Positions 1-9,490 of a stretch of 64,000 nucleotides of DNA are shown here, piece by piece (within the stretch, counting starts at the first letter, position 1; each line of letters begins with the position of its first letter). Source of the stretch: Deinococcus alpinitundrae (GTDB taxonomy: Bacteria; Deinococcota; Deinococci; Deinococcales; Deinococcaceae); assembly GCF_009982895.1 (NCBI RefSeq), contig NZ_WXZL01000002.1:124001-188000 (forward strand), read 5' to 3'. Position numbers and translations under genes: made by a program. The notes beneath the pieces are model-generated. The model saw nothing but the letters and a program-made list of their open reading frames with translations, searched no databases and was not told the origin of the DNA.

Positions 1-48
1 TTCCATGAAACGGTCCAAGCCGGAGTCTGTAGGATCTGGCGAGGCAGA

Positions 49-78
49 ATTTCAGGGTTCGCTATTTCAGGGTTCGCT
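49..78. repeat. 15-bp tandem duplication over a stop codon
   Basis: ATTTCAGGGTTCGCT occurs twice back to back (49-63 and 64-78). The copy at 64-78 contains the TGA stop of the usher-like gene (67-69 on the minus strand). The copy at 49-63 repeats the same in-frame ending just downstream, so the region reads SEP-stop, then N-SEP-stop. Confidence 0.9.
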
Positions 79-3000
79 CACGCCGGAGGGGGTCGTAGCG
101 GCGGCGGTCAGGATCAAGCGCACGGTGCTCGACTTCTGGCCGCCCGGTCCGGATGCGCTCAGCATCAGATCGTAGACGCCCGGCTGGCTTCCTGACGGCA
201 CCTTCACGTCCAATTCAGCCTGATTCTCTGCGATCACCGGGGCGTAGTCCTGGCCGAAGGCGTTGACCCGCAGGCGGTCCAGGCCCTGAAGCTGCACGCT
301 CAGACGCACGGTGTCGCCGGGCGCGGCACTGACCTGATTCAGCCGGGCCAGCAGCGCCGGCGCGCCGCTCTTGTATGACAAGACGGCGGTGGGCTGGGCC
401 GCGCCCGCACCGAGTTGCAGCGCGCCCGCGCCCGCCGCACCCACCAGCACATCCGTCTGCACTGCCGAAACTGCCACCAATCCCGGCAGGCTAGACAGGT
501 CGAGTGCCGCTGCGTAGTGGCCCAGCGGCAGGGTGGCGCGGGCGTGGCCCCGGCTGTCGGCCTGTACCGTGCGGGTGACCAGCCCACCCAGCCCTGGACC
601 CGTCAGCCGCACCGGAACATAAGGTAACCCCGGCTCGCCGTCGTCGTAGACGCCGTTGTGGTTGAGGTCCTGGTAAGCCAGCACGTCCACGTTGCCCACG
701 TTCGCAAAAGCCACGTCGCGCCGCTCGACGCTGCCGGGCAGACCGCTGAGCTGCCGCGATTCCGGTGGGCCGAACGGTTCGAGCGTGGCACTCAGACCGC
801 CGGGGAAGCTCATGACCTGCGCCCCGCTGACTTGCAGGTGGTATTCGCCGCGCGCGTCGGTCACGCTGCGCTGGTTTCCCGCCTGCACGGTGACGCCGAC
901 CAGCGGCGGCTCGCCCGGGTCGCGCAGGCCGCTCAAGTTGTCGTCGCGGTAGAGCACCCCGCTCACCGAGCTGCCGTTCAGGCCGCCGAACGCCTGCACC
1001 ACCGCCTGCGGTGTGGCGACGAGCAGGTTCAGGTCGTAACTCACGCCGAGCTGAGCCGACTGGCGCAGCGGTCTGCTGCCGGGCAGATCGACAGGCGGAT
1101 TGGTCAGCAGCGGCGTCACCTCGGCGGTGCCCGGACTCGCCTGGCTGCTGGCGTAGTCCAGGCGGTAACTGGCGCGCAGATTCAGTCCTCGTGTCAGCAC
1201 GTCTTGCGCCTCCACGCCCACCGCTGCGCCCGTACGTGAGTTGCGGCCCGCCGCGCCCGACTGCCAGCTCTGGCTGAAGGCCAGGCTGCTGCTCAGTTGC
1301 GGGGTCCACTGCCGCTCCCAACTGACCTGCGCGCCGTAGACGGTTTCCAGCGCGCCGCCGATGCTCACTCGCGCCGCGCCCACCTGCGCGCCGAACTCGT
1401 TTTCGGCCAGCCGGTAGCTGCTGGTCAGGTTCAGCTTGAGCTGCTGGCGCTGCTCATGGTTGGCAGTCCAGTCCTGCTGGGCAGTCAACTCGGCGCTGGC
1501 CTGTACCGCCGAGCGCCCCGCACTCCCCTCCAGATTCACGTCCAGATCCAGGCGGCGCTGCATCCCACCGGGGCTGTGGTCGTCGCTTGACAGGGCCGCC
1601 CGCAGCGTCGTCTCGATGCCCAGGCGGCCGAACGCGCCGGTCTGGAGGCTGACCCTGGGGGCCGCCAGCGCGCCGCTGACTTCCCACTGAGCTGCTTTGG
1701 CCGCGCCCGCGCTGAACTGATAGCGTCCGCCGATGCTGGCCCCGAAATTGAGGGCCGGTTTGCCACTGCTACTGCCCGAGCCGCTGTAGAAAGCCAGTCC
1801 AGAGACGCCGTACCAGGTGTCTCGCGGCGTGAGCTGCACGGTGGCGGCGGCCCGCAGTCCCACCGGCGCGGCGCTGCTCAGCCCGCCCGAGACGCCGAAG
1901 GTCTGCAAACCGCCGGTCACGACGCTGTAGGTCTCGGTCAGGTCCAGCGCGCCGCTGCGGTAAGTCAGGGTCTGGGCCGCCTGCGCGCCGAAGCTGGCGC
2001 TGTCAGGAGAAACGGGTGATTGCGCCTGCGCCGGTGATGTCTGCGTCACAGGCGTCGGGGCGCTGCTCGTCTGGCTGCCCTGGGCGAGCGCCGAGACGCT
2101 GAAATCGATCGCCGGACCGAGCGCGCGGGCGTAGCGTGCGCCCAGACTTTCCTGGCGCTGCGTCTGGTTGCCAAGCGTGGTTGACTGGGCCTGAAGCGTG
2201 GCGTCGAGTTGCCCGCCGGCCAGCGGCCCGCTCAGGTCCACGCCCGCGCCGAAGCGCTGCGCTGCGCCCAGCACGTGGTACTCGGCGCGCGGCGAGAGGG
2301 TCCATGCCCCCGCCCCGACGCTGCCGCCCAGGCTCACGCCCTGGGTGCTGACCTCGGCCCGCGCACTCCAGCGCGCGGCGTGTAGTTCGGCTTGTACTGA
2401 CAGCGCGCTGGGTGCGCTCACGCCCGACGCGCCGCTGACGTCGCCGTCCAGCTCGCTGCTGGCCGAGGCGTCCACCTTGTCTGAGAGCTGGCCGTCGGCG
2501 CTGGCATGCACGCCGTAGTGGGCGCTGAGCTGATCGCCCTGGTCGGTCTGCTGGTAGTCGGCCTGCGCCTCCGAGCGCAGCCTGAGCACCAGCGAGGGGC
2601 CACCCGCCCCCGCGCCGCCCAGCCGCGCCCCGGCGGGTACCCCGAACACCGCCTCGCTGCGGGTGCGCGCCACTACGGCTGCATCGAGGCGCGAGGTGGC
2701 CTTGACGAAGGTGGTGTAGCGGTAGTCCGGCGACACCCCGCTGAGAATCAACGACACCTGCACGGTGGCGCGTTCTCCGGGGCGCAGCGTCACGCTGTGG
2801 GCGCTGAGCTGCGGGGTGGGGTCCACGTTTTCGAGCGTCAAATCGAAGGTGTCGGTCTGGTTGCCGAGGTTGGCGACCTCCACCGGAATCTTCAGGAACA
2901 CGCCCGGCGCGGCGGCGATGCGTGCGGGGCTACTCAGCGAGAGCCGGGTCTTGGCCTGTACCTCGACGCTGGCCTGGGCGGTCATCACGTCCTGGCCGCT

Positions 3001-3315
3001 CTGCTGGGCATGCAGCGTGATCGGCACCTTGCCGACCGGGGCCTGCGCCGGAATGCGGAAGGTGACCGGAAAGAGGGTCTGTCCGCTCACGTCGAGCTGG
3101 GCGCGCGGCGTCACCGGGACCCAGTCGGGCGGCGACTCGACGGCCAGATCGTACTTGCCCTGGCCCTGCACCCGGAAGGTCAGCGTGACGAGCTGGCCGG
3201 GTTCGCCGCTGCGGGCCGCAGGGGAAGTCAGTTCAAACGGAGTGGGCAGCGCCAGGGCCTGCGCCGCGCTCAGTGAAGCGGCCAGCAGCGCTGTAAGCAC
3301 CATCCGGTTGGACAT
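67..3315 (-). CDS. Usher-like large outer-membrane/surface protein
   Basis: A 1082-residue exported protein. The start at 3315 follows a strong ribosome site (GGGGAGG) and begins a signal peptide (hydrophobic stretch to about residue 22, AQA-L). Residues about 25-225 look like Ig-like/NEW3-type beta domains. Residues about 230-780 are rich in alternating Ser/Gly/Ala beta strands and look like a transmembrane barrel. Two SdrD-B-like domains follow, each with an Asp-rich turn (RDDNLSGLRDPGEP near 789 and DLNHNGVYDDGEP near 881) that could bind calcium, and then a final Ig-like domain. It is the last gene of a minus-strand cluster with a chaperone-like protein and two small secreted proteins, which suggests an usher-like secretion pore. 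That role is inferred from order and architecture; a stand-alone surface adhesin is the alternative. Confidence 0.6.
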   Translation of the reverse strand: MSNRMVLTALLAASLSAAQALALPTPFELTSPAARSGEPGQLVTLTFRVQGQGKYDLAVESPPDWVPVTPRAQLDVSGQTLFPVTFRIPAQAPVGKVPITLHAQQSGQDVMTAQASVEVQAKTRLSLSSPARIAAAPGVFLKIPVEVANLGNQTDTFDLTLENVDPTPQLSAHSVTLRPGERATVQVSLILSGVSPDYRYTTFVKATSRLDAAVVARTRSEAVFGVPAGARLGGAGAGGPSLVLRLRSEAQADYQQTDQGDQLSAHYGVHASADGQLSDKVDASASSELDGDVSGASGVSAPSALSVQAELHAARWSARAEVSTQGVSLGGSVGAGAWTLSPRAEYHVLGAAQRFGAGVDLSGPLAGGQLDATLQAQSTTLGNQTQRQESLGARYARALGPAIDFSVSALAQGSQTSSAPTPVTQTSPAQAQSPVSPDSASFGAQAAQTLTYRSGALDLTETYSVVTGGLQTFGVSGGLSSAAPVGLRAAATVQLTPRDTWYGVSGLAFYSGSGSSSGKPALNFGASIGGRYQFSAGAAKAAQWEVSGALAAPRVSLQTGAFGRLGIETTLRAALSSDDHSPGGMQRRLDLDVNLEGSAGRSAVQASAELTAQQDWTANHEQRQQLKLNLTSSYRLAENEFGAQVGAARVSIGGALETVYGAQVSWERQWTPQLSSSLAFSQSWQSGAAGRNSRTGAAVGVEAQDVLTRGLNLRASYRLDYASSQASPGTAEVTPLLTNPPVDLPGSRPLRQSAQLGVSYDLNLLVATPQAVVQAFGGLNGSSVSGVLYRDDNLSGLRDPGEPPLVGVTVQAGNQRSVTDARGEYHLQVSGAQVMSFPGGLSATLEPFGPPESRQLSGLPGSVERRDVAFANVGNVDVLAYQDLNHNGVYDDGEPGLPYVPVRLTGPGLGGLVTRTVQADSRGHARATLPLGHYAAALDLSSLPGLVAVSAVQTDVLVGAAGAGALQLGAGAAQPTAVLSYKSGAPALLARLNQVSAAPGDTVRLSVQLQGLDRLRVNAFGQDYAPVIAENQAELDVKVPSGSQPGVYDLMLSASGPGGQKSSTVRLILTAAATTPSGVSEP

Positions 3316-3355
3316 CGTTTCACCTCCCCCTGGTCACTGCTTCAGACTTGACGGC

Positions 3356-3892
3356 TCAGGGCAGCAGGGTCGCCGTGAACCGCACCTCGAAACTCTCCTG
3401 ACTGATCTCACTGCCCTGCAAATCGAGGGCAAATTCCAACTTGAGCGGCTGCCAGCCGAGCGTGGCGGCCACACCGCTCAGCACGACCTGCGGCGTGGCC
3501 GCCACCGGCAACCAGCTTCCGCCGTTGAGCCGGTAAAATAGTCCCTTGAGATCGGGCAGCGCTCTGGGCAGTGGGCTGGGGCCGGCACTGGGCGTGACCT
3601 GCATCTGCACGGTCCAGGGTTTACCGCTGCTGCTGAGCACCGCGAATGTCTGCGCTGCCGAGAAGTAGCGCGCCGGAAAGGTGGCGGGCGGGTAGTTGAG
3701 CGCTGTGATGTCGAAGTCGATGCTGGCCTGGGCCGGGCTTTGCAGCGAGATCACAGCGGGAATGAGGCTGCGAATCACCGTGTCAGGCTGAGCGGGCGCG
3801 CTCTGGGCCAGTACGCCGGAGCAAGCGCCAGCACACAGCCACAGGGCCGCACCGAGCCGCAGCCTGCCACTGACCCGGCGCGTGGACTTCAC
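3356..3892 (-). CDS. Small secreted pilin-like protein
   Basis: A 178-residue protein with an N-terminal Arg-rich region, a hydrophobic segment (LGAALWLCAGACSGVLAQ) and a predicted export signal. The rest is beta-rich and ends in FTATLLP, as small Ig-fold pilin or tip subunits often do. The GTG start at 3892 overlaps the TGA of the chaperone-like gene by four bases (GTGA), so translation is probably coupled. I do not recognise a named family. Its position between the chaperone-like and usher-like genes suggests a secreted subunit or tip protein, which is inference. Confidence 0.5.
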   Translation of the reverse strand: MKSTRRVSGRLRLGAALWLCAGACSGVLAQSAPAQPDTVIRSLIPAVISLQSPAQASIDFDITALNYPPATFPARYFSAAQTFAVLSSSGKPWTVQMQVTPSAGPSPLPRALPDLKGLFYRLNGGSWLPVAATPQVVLSGVAATLGWQPLKLEFALDLQGSEISQESFEVRFTATLLP

Positions 3893-4770
3893 GGTTTGCT
3901 GCCCTGGCCTTCGGCGGGGGCGGGCAGCGGGGGCGGGGCCGCCAGATCGAACGGCAGGCTCAGCACATGCTCGCCCAGCAGGTCGCGGCCCTGGTCACCG
4001 TCGTTCAGCACCACCAGGGCGCTGTACTGGCCCTTGGGCAGCGGCCCGCTCAGGCTGGCCTGGAGCAGCAGGGTGTGGCCCGGCAGCGCCACGTCGAGGT
4101 TGAGCGGCAACGTCGCGGCGAGTTCGCCGTCCGCGCCGCGCAGTTCGACCCGGCCCTGCACCCCGCTGACCACATTGCCCGCGTTGCTGTACTGCACGCC
4201 GATGGTGTAGGCCCCCTCGGCAGTTTTGGGCAGTTGATCGAAGATCCCGACGATACTACCCACGCGCTTGATCGGCGCGATATTGACGTAGATGGTGTGC
4301 GCCACCCGCAGCCGAAAGGCGGCCAGCGTCTGCCCCGGCTTGGGCGCGGGGTCCTGGCCCTCCAGCATCAGCATGATCCAGTGGGTACCGGGCGCGGCAT
4401 TGGCCGGCACCTGCACGGTGTAGCGCACTTCCTGGCTCTGCTGGCCCGCCAGATCGAGCGCCGTCGGCGAGAAGGTGATCCAGTTCTTGAGGCTCTCGGG
4501 CAAGCTGCCGGCCGGCAGATACGAGGTTTCGCCCACCTCGCTGATGTCCATATCCGACAAGTAAGCCGAGACCCGCAGCGGCTGGGGATCAGGATTGGGG
4601 TTGTAAATGTTGAGGACCTGGGTGATGGTCTGTCCCGGCACGGCGTCAAACAGCCGGGCCACCGGATCGACGCCCACCGTGCCCTGGGCGCGGGCGGGCA
4701 GAGTCAGCGCCAGGCCCAGGGCCAGCAGTCCAGCGGTACTCAGACGAACCAGAGTCGAGTTGCGGCGCAT
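3889..4770 (-). CDS. Periplasmic pilus-chaperone-like protein
   Basis: A 293-residue exported protein with a signal peptide (LLALGLALTLPARAQ). Two Ig-like beta domains follow. The first contains the pattern ITFSPTALDLAGQQSQEVRY then VPANAAPGTHWIMLMLEG, which resembles the first domain of PapD-type chaperones and related DUF916-like proteins. The second domain spans about residues 150-275, and the tail is Pro-rich (PPPLPAPAEG). The ATG at 4770 has GGAG seven bases upstream. It lies between a secreted Cys protein and a small pilin-like protein, which fits a chaperone that guards subunits in the periplasm. Sequence similarity to classical chaperones is weak, so the family call is tentative. Confidence 0.55.
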   Translation of the reverse strand: MRRNSTLVRLSTAGLLALGLALTLPARAQGTVGVDPVARLFDAVPGQTITQVLNIYNPNPDPQPLRVSAYLSDMDISEVGETSYLPAGSLPESLKNWITFSPTALDLAGQQSQEVRYTVQVPANAAPGTHWIMLMLEGQDPAPKPGQTLAAFRLRVAHTIYVNIAPIKRVGSIVGIFDQLPKTAEGAYTIGVQYSNAGNVVSGVQGRVELRGADGELAATLPLNLDVALPGHTLLLQASLSGPLPKGQYSALVVLNDGDQGRDLLGEHVLSLPFDLAAPPPLPAPAEGQGSKP

Positions 4771-4867
4771 GCAGTCTCCAGCGAAAACTCCCGGCGAGGG
4801 CCGCGCCGAACACGAACGTCATGTCGCGGCGCAGCCCAGGAGCCGGGTCAGGGGGTAGGGCGGGTCT

Positions 4868-5749
4868 TCAGGGGTTGACGACTTTGGAATCGCTCAGCGC
4901 GAACGGCGCGGCCTTGGATTCCAGGGTGTAGGTCAGTGTGGCGAGGTTGTCACCGGCCAGATCGCCGTCCACGACCACGGCCACGACCACCAGATCGTCG
5001 AGCCAGCTGGTGTATTCGCGGCACAGCGGCGGACGCTTGGCGGCTCCGGCGGCCGAGCGGTTGCCGGTGGTACCGACCGTCAGGTTGACGGGAATCAGTT
5101 CGCGGGTCGCGCCGGGGGTCAGCTGATACAGGCCGGTGGGCTGGCCGAAGCTGTCGCAGGGGTTGTCCTGAATGTACATCAGCTGCTTGCCCCGGCTGCC
5201 GGTGGGCGTGTCGCGGCTCACGCTGAGCTTGAAGTTGCCCAGGTTCGAGAACTTCTGGAGCACGAACGTGCGGTAGCACACGAAGTAGGCCTTGGTCTTG
5301 TTGTCCACGACGCCGTTGACCAGATCGACCGGCGGGTAGGCCTTGACCTGCGGCCCGGCGTTAATGGTGATCTTGCCGAATTCGCTGGTGGGCGAGTAGG
5401 AGGTGCCCAGCGGCAGCACCTGGGTCTGGTTCCAGAAATTCGCGTCGGTGTTGCTGGAGACGTCGCGGGCCACGCCGTCGGTGCCGGGTTTGCCATAGGC
5501 GCAGTACCAGGTGGCGTCTTGCTGGCCGATCTTGGAAATGTCGAACACCAGGCTGGTGGTCGCCAGGTGCAGCGCGGTGGCTTCCGGCAGTTTGAGATTC
5601 ACGGTCTGCTGCACGGTGGCGGTGGTGGTGCCGGTATTGACCGCCTGATTGTTGCCGCCCAGCGTCGGTGAGATGGTCTGCGCCGCCGCCATCCCAAGCC
5701 CAACTGCTGCCAGTGTCGCCATAACCCGCCTTGCTCCGGTTCGCTTCAT
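4868..5749 (-). CDS. Secreted four-cysteine protein, candidate major subunit
   Basis: A 293-residue protein with a signal peptide (VMATLAAVGLGMAAAQ). The mature part has four cysteines (in WYCAYG, YFVCYR, NPCDSF and PLCREY), enough for two disulfides, and is otherwise beta-rich with a Thr-rich N-terminus. A very strong ribosome site (GAGGAGG) precedes the ATG at 5749. It is the first gene of the chaperone/usher-like cluster, the usual place for the most abundant subunit. I do not recognise the family; pilin-like function is inferred only from position, export signal and cysteines. Confidence 0.5.
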   Translation of the reverse strand: MKRTGARRVMATLAAVGLGMAAAQTISPTLGGNNQAVNTGTTTATVQQTVNLKLPEATALHLATTSLVFDISKIGQQDATWYCAYGKPGTDGVARDVSSNTDANFWNQTQVLPLGTSYSPTSEFGKITINAGPQVKAYPPVDLVNGVVDNKTKAYFVCYRTFVLQKFSNLGNFKLSVSRDTPTGSRGKQLMYIQDNPCDSFGQPTGLYQLTPGATRELIPVNLTVGTTGNRSAAGAAKRPPLCREYTSWLDDLVVVAVVVDGDLAGDNLATLTYTLESKAAPFALSDSKVVNP

Positions 5750-6085
5750 AGTGCCTCCTCAGCCCCCCTGCTGTCAGGTTTGTGACAGAGCGCTGTGTGA
5801 AATAATCTACATCAAATGAACGGGAGATGTGATGAGAAAATCATGTGGGGCGACTGTTTTAGGTTTCTCATCCTGCTTTCGCGCCTTCGGACCACTGCAA
5901 AGCGGCTCCCAAATCCACATATTTAATCCACGAATTGTCCCATCTGGACTTGGTAAATCCGGGATCATCGGTCGGGAAGCCAGCCGTCCGGGGCGCTCCT
6001 GCTCATTTCCGTGCGAAAACCTTCATCTCAAGATTTTGTGGCCGACTCGTTTTCTCATTTATGAACCATTCAATGTCAACTGATT
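5750..6085. other. Gene-free stretch, AT-richer than its surroundings
   Basis: This 336-base gap separates the surface locus from the recombinase-like gene. It is clearly richer in A and T than its neighbours. It should hold the promoter of the 4868-5749 gene, but I could not assign -35/-10 boxes with confidence. The only structured element seen is the short inverted repeat at 5771-5788. Confidence 0.6.
5771..5788. promoter_or_regulatory. Inverted repeat in the leader of the surface operon
   Basis: CTGTCA (5771-5776) and TGACAG (5783-5788) are perfect inverted copies separated by six bases, about 20-40 bases upstream of the ATG of the secreted Cys protein. It could be an operator or a weak leader hairpin. 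No regulator is assigned. Confidence 0.3.
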
Positions 6086-6949
6086 TCAGGTGAGCGGCTC
6101 GGCCTGTCCCATGCCCCGGTCAATGGCCCGCTGAATGAACTTGACGGCCTTGAGGGTGCCCAGGCCCAGATAGCGGGCCACCTCGGCCTCGTCGTGGGTC
6201 AGACTGAGCATCCGCAGTCCGGCGTGGTTTCGCAGCGCCCGCCAGGCCCGGTAGGACACATTGCCGCCCACGCATACCCGGAAGAGGGCCGCACGCACCA
6301 GATGATCGTTTTCCAGCTCGGGAAACACCCGGCCCTCACCGCCGAACAGCTGGGTCACGCCCTGCTGATGGGCATGAAGCTGCAAGGCGGCGTGCAGCGT
6401 CTGGCCGGTAGGCACCTCGCGCCCGCGCACCTGCAGGATCCCCTGCTCGAACTGCATATCGCGCCAGTTCAGGGCTGCCACTTCCGGCCCGGTCAGGCCC
6501 GCGTGCGCGCCGAGCAGCACCAGCGCCTGCTCGCGGGCGTCACCGTGGGTCAGCATCCGCTGAATCTCGGGCTCGGTGTAAGCCTGCTTGTGCAGCGCCG
6601 GGTCGTTGCTGGGCGCGTCAAGCTGCGCGAACGGGTCGGCCACCGCCGCGCCGTGGGCTTGCAGCGCCGTGTAGAAGTTGCGGGCGTGTGCCAGGCGGTT
6701 GATGACGCTGGCGGGCGTGTCGGGGTGCTTGTGTTGCAAGAAAGCCAGGTACTCGTTGCCCAGTGTCGGGGTAGGTGAGAGCACGCTCTGGTTGCCCTCG
6801 AAGGCCCAGCGCAGAAAAATCCGGCAGCCGCTGAGATTGTTGCGCCGGGTGGCGTTGCCGGGCTGGCCGGGCAGGTCAGTCTCGACGGCGTTCAGCACAC
6901 CTTCCACATCCTGTTTGATCAGCAGTTGCCGAATCTCGCTCTCGCTCAT
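6086..6949 (-). CDS. Degenerate tyrosine recombinase-like protein
   Basis: A 287-residue relative of XerC/XerD-type recombinases that has lost most catalytic residues. It keeps the fold signature VLLGAHAGL, also found in the intact recombinase at 19542-20570, but the following catalytic Arg is Thr (GLTGPEV instead of GLRASEI). The His-x-x-Arg box reads RALRNHAG, keeping the Arg but not the first His. The GH...Tyr segment reads YLGLGTLKAVKF, with no GH and Phe at the Tyr position. It probably cannot cut DNA and may act as a DNA-binding or accessory protein. The ATG at 6949 is preferred over an upstream TTG at 6985, because a promoter ends six bases before it and the TTG lies inside the -35 box. 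Confidence 0.75.
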   Translation of the reverse strand: MSESEIRQLLIKQDVEGVLNAVETDLPGQPGNATRRNNLSGCRIFLRWAFEGNQSVLSPTPTLGNEYLAFLQHKHPDTPASVINRLAHARNFYTALQAHGAAVADPFAQLDAPSNDPALHKQAYTEPEIQRMLTHGDAREQALVLLGAHAGLTGPEVAALNWRDMQFEQGILQVRGREVPTGQTLHAALQLHAHQQGVTQLFGGEGRVFPELENDHLVRAALFRVCVGGNVSYRAWRALRNHAGLRMLSLTHDEAEVARYLGLGTLKAVKFIQRAIDRGMGQAEPLT

Positions 6950-6955
6950 ATTTAG

Positions 6956-6985
6956 AATATATATGAGACTGATGAAAATTGCCAA
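6956..6985 (-). promoter_or_regulatory. Leaderless promoter of the recombinase-like gene
   Basis: On the minus strand TTGGCA (6980-6985) and TATATT (6956-6961) are spaced by 18 bases, and the ATG follows six bases after the -10 box, so the mRNA probably begins at the start codon. A CTCATAT / ATATGAG inverted repeat (6945-6951, 6961-6967) straddles the -10 box and could be an operator. Confidence 0.65.
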
Positions 6986-7006
6986 TCGTCCGTTCCGAAC
7001 AGCACC

Positions 7007-7888
<882 letters not shown>

Positions 7889-7937
7889 GCACCGTGCTCC
7901 CGGCGGTGTTCGTAGCCCTGCTTACCGGAGACACGAA

Positions 7938-7969
7938 CAGGGAAAGCCACCTTCACGGCGCTTTCCCTG
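7938..7969 (-). terminator. Hairpin downstream of the MarR-MFS operon
   Basis: CAGGGAAAGC (7938-7947) and GCTTTCCCTG (7960-7969) are perfect 10-base arms around a 12-base loop, just beyond the MFS gene stop. No clear U-run follows on the minus strand (TTCG), so termination strength is uncertain. Confidence 0.5.
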
Positions 7970-8008
7970 CATGACTTCAGGCGGCTCAAACCCAAGCTGC
8001 TCTCCAGT

Positions 8009-9490
8009 TCAGTCGGCGGCCTGCGGCGCGCTGCTGGTGCGCTGTGCCGAGGGCAGCAAGAAGGCCAGCAAGGCACTCAGGGCGCTCACTCCTGCCAGAA
8101 TCCAGAAGGCCAGCTTGAGACCATCCACGAAGGGGGTCAGGGTGGCGGCGGGCAGGTTGCTCGACAGCCCGCTGAAGACCTGGAGCATCACGTCTCTGGG
8201 GACCTCGCTCACCACGATGCTGAGGGTAAAGATAATGGCGATGACGCCGCCCACGCTCATCAGCAGGCTGCGGATGCCTGCCGCCACACCCCGGCGATCA
8301 GGAGCCACGCTACCCATGATCAGGCTCGAATTGGGCGAGTTGAACAGGCCGTTGCCGATGCCCGCGACGAACATCAGACCCGCGATCAGCCAGTAGGGGG
8401 TCTTCAAGCTGAGCGTTGCAGCCAGCCCGGCCAGCGCCAGCGTGCCCAGCACCGTTCCGGCACGGATCAGGGTTCTCGGGTCCATGCGGTCCGAGAGCCG
8501 CCCGGCGATGGGCGAGGCGATCAGCAGCCCCACCGCCACTGGGCCGAGCATGATGCCTGCCAGCACTGCGTCGATCCCTTTTGCACCCTGAAAGTAGAAG
8601 ACGAACAGGAAGGTGAGCGCCATCCGGGCCACCGAGTTCAGGAAGACGGTGGCATTGTTGAGTGAGAAGGCCGCGTCCCTGAACAGCCGCAGATCGAGCA
8701 TGGGAGCCTGCACCCGGCCCTCGATGACCACGAACAGCGCCAGGGCCGCTACGCCGACGAGGAGGTAGGGCAAGACGCCGCTCCACGACTGGATGCCGCC
8801 CACCGACAGGCCGATCATCAGTAGCGCGAAGCCCACGGCGTAGGTGAGATTGCCCCACACGTCGAAGCGGTCCTTAGAGTCTTTCTTGCTGGCTAGGTCG
8901 CGCAGGGTAAAGGCCGCCCAGAGGGTGCCGATGATGCCCAGCGGCACATTGAACCAGAAGACCCACTGCCAGCCCAGCGCCGTCAAGGCCCCGCCGATAA
9001 TCGGCCCCAGAATCGCGCCGACGGCCACCATCATCTGGTTGGTGCCGATGGCAAAGCCGAGTTCCTCCTTGGGAAAGGCGTCGGTGACGATGGCGCTGGA
9101 ATTGGCGATCATGAAGGCTCCGCCCACGCCTTGCAGGGCGCGCAGGGCGATCAGCAGCGGCACGTTGCCGGTGAACCCCGCCAGCAGCGAGGTAAGGGTA
9201 AACACGGCAAACCCCAGCACGTAGAGCTTCTTGCGCCCCACCATGTCCGAGAGCCGACCGACGTTGAGCACGAACACCGTCTGGGTCACGTTGTAGGCCA
9301 GCAAAATCCAGATCAGGCTCAGCAAGGTGGTGTGCAGGTCGCGCAGTAAGGTGGGCAGAGCGATGATCAAAGTGCCGGAATTCATCGAGGCCATCAGCGC
9401 GCCGAGGCTGGTGACGCTCAGGGCCAGCCACTTGTAGGAAAAGCGCTCGTGTAGAGAGCTTTTGGGTCGGTCGAGCTGGGTGCGGCTCAT
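8009..9490 (-). CDS. MFS multidrug efflux transporter (DHA2 type)
   Basis: A 493-residue inner-membrane protein with about 14 hydrophobic segments, the size and topology of the EmrB/QacA (DHA2) proton antiporters. Motif A is visible as GRLSDMVGRKK after the second segment. A motif-C-like Gly-rich helix is seen in GVGGAFMIANSSA and GAILGPIIGGAL. It probably exports hydrophobic toxic compounds; the substrate is not predictable. Its ATG overlaps the stop of the MarR regulator by four bases, so the two genes form one transcript and the regulator is likely to control the pump. Confidence 0.9.
   Translation of the reverse strand: MSRTQLDRPKSSLHERFSYKWLALSVTSLGALMASMNSGTLIIALPTLLRDLHTTLLSLIWILLAYNVTQTVFVLNVGRLSDMVGRKKLYVLGFAVFTLTSLLAGFTGNVPLLIALRALQGVGGAFMIANSSAIVTDAFPKEELGFAIGTNQMMVAVGAILGPIIGGALTALGWQWVFWFNVPLGIIGTLWAAFTLRDLASKKDSKDRFDVWGNLTYAVGFALLMIGLSVGGIQSWSGVLPYLLVGVAALALFVVIEGRVQAPMLDLRLFRDAAFSLNNATVFLNSVARMALTFLFVFYFQGAKGIDAVLAGIMLGPVAVGLLIASPIAGRLSDRMDPRTLIRAGTVLGTLALAGLAATLSLKTPYWLIAGLMFVAGIGNGLFNSPNSSLIMGSVAPDRRGVAAGIRSLLMSVGGVIAIIFTLSIVVSEVPRDVMLQVFSGLSSNLPAATLTPFVDGLKLAFWILAGVSALSALLAFLLPSAQRTSSAPQAAD

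Noticed and set aside
5829..6083. 84-codon plus-strand frame in the gap before the recombinase-like gene
   Set aside because: It lies in AT-richer sequence without a good ribosome site, and the product (many Cys/Ser, no clear domain) has no features of a real protein.
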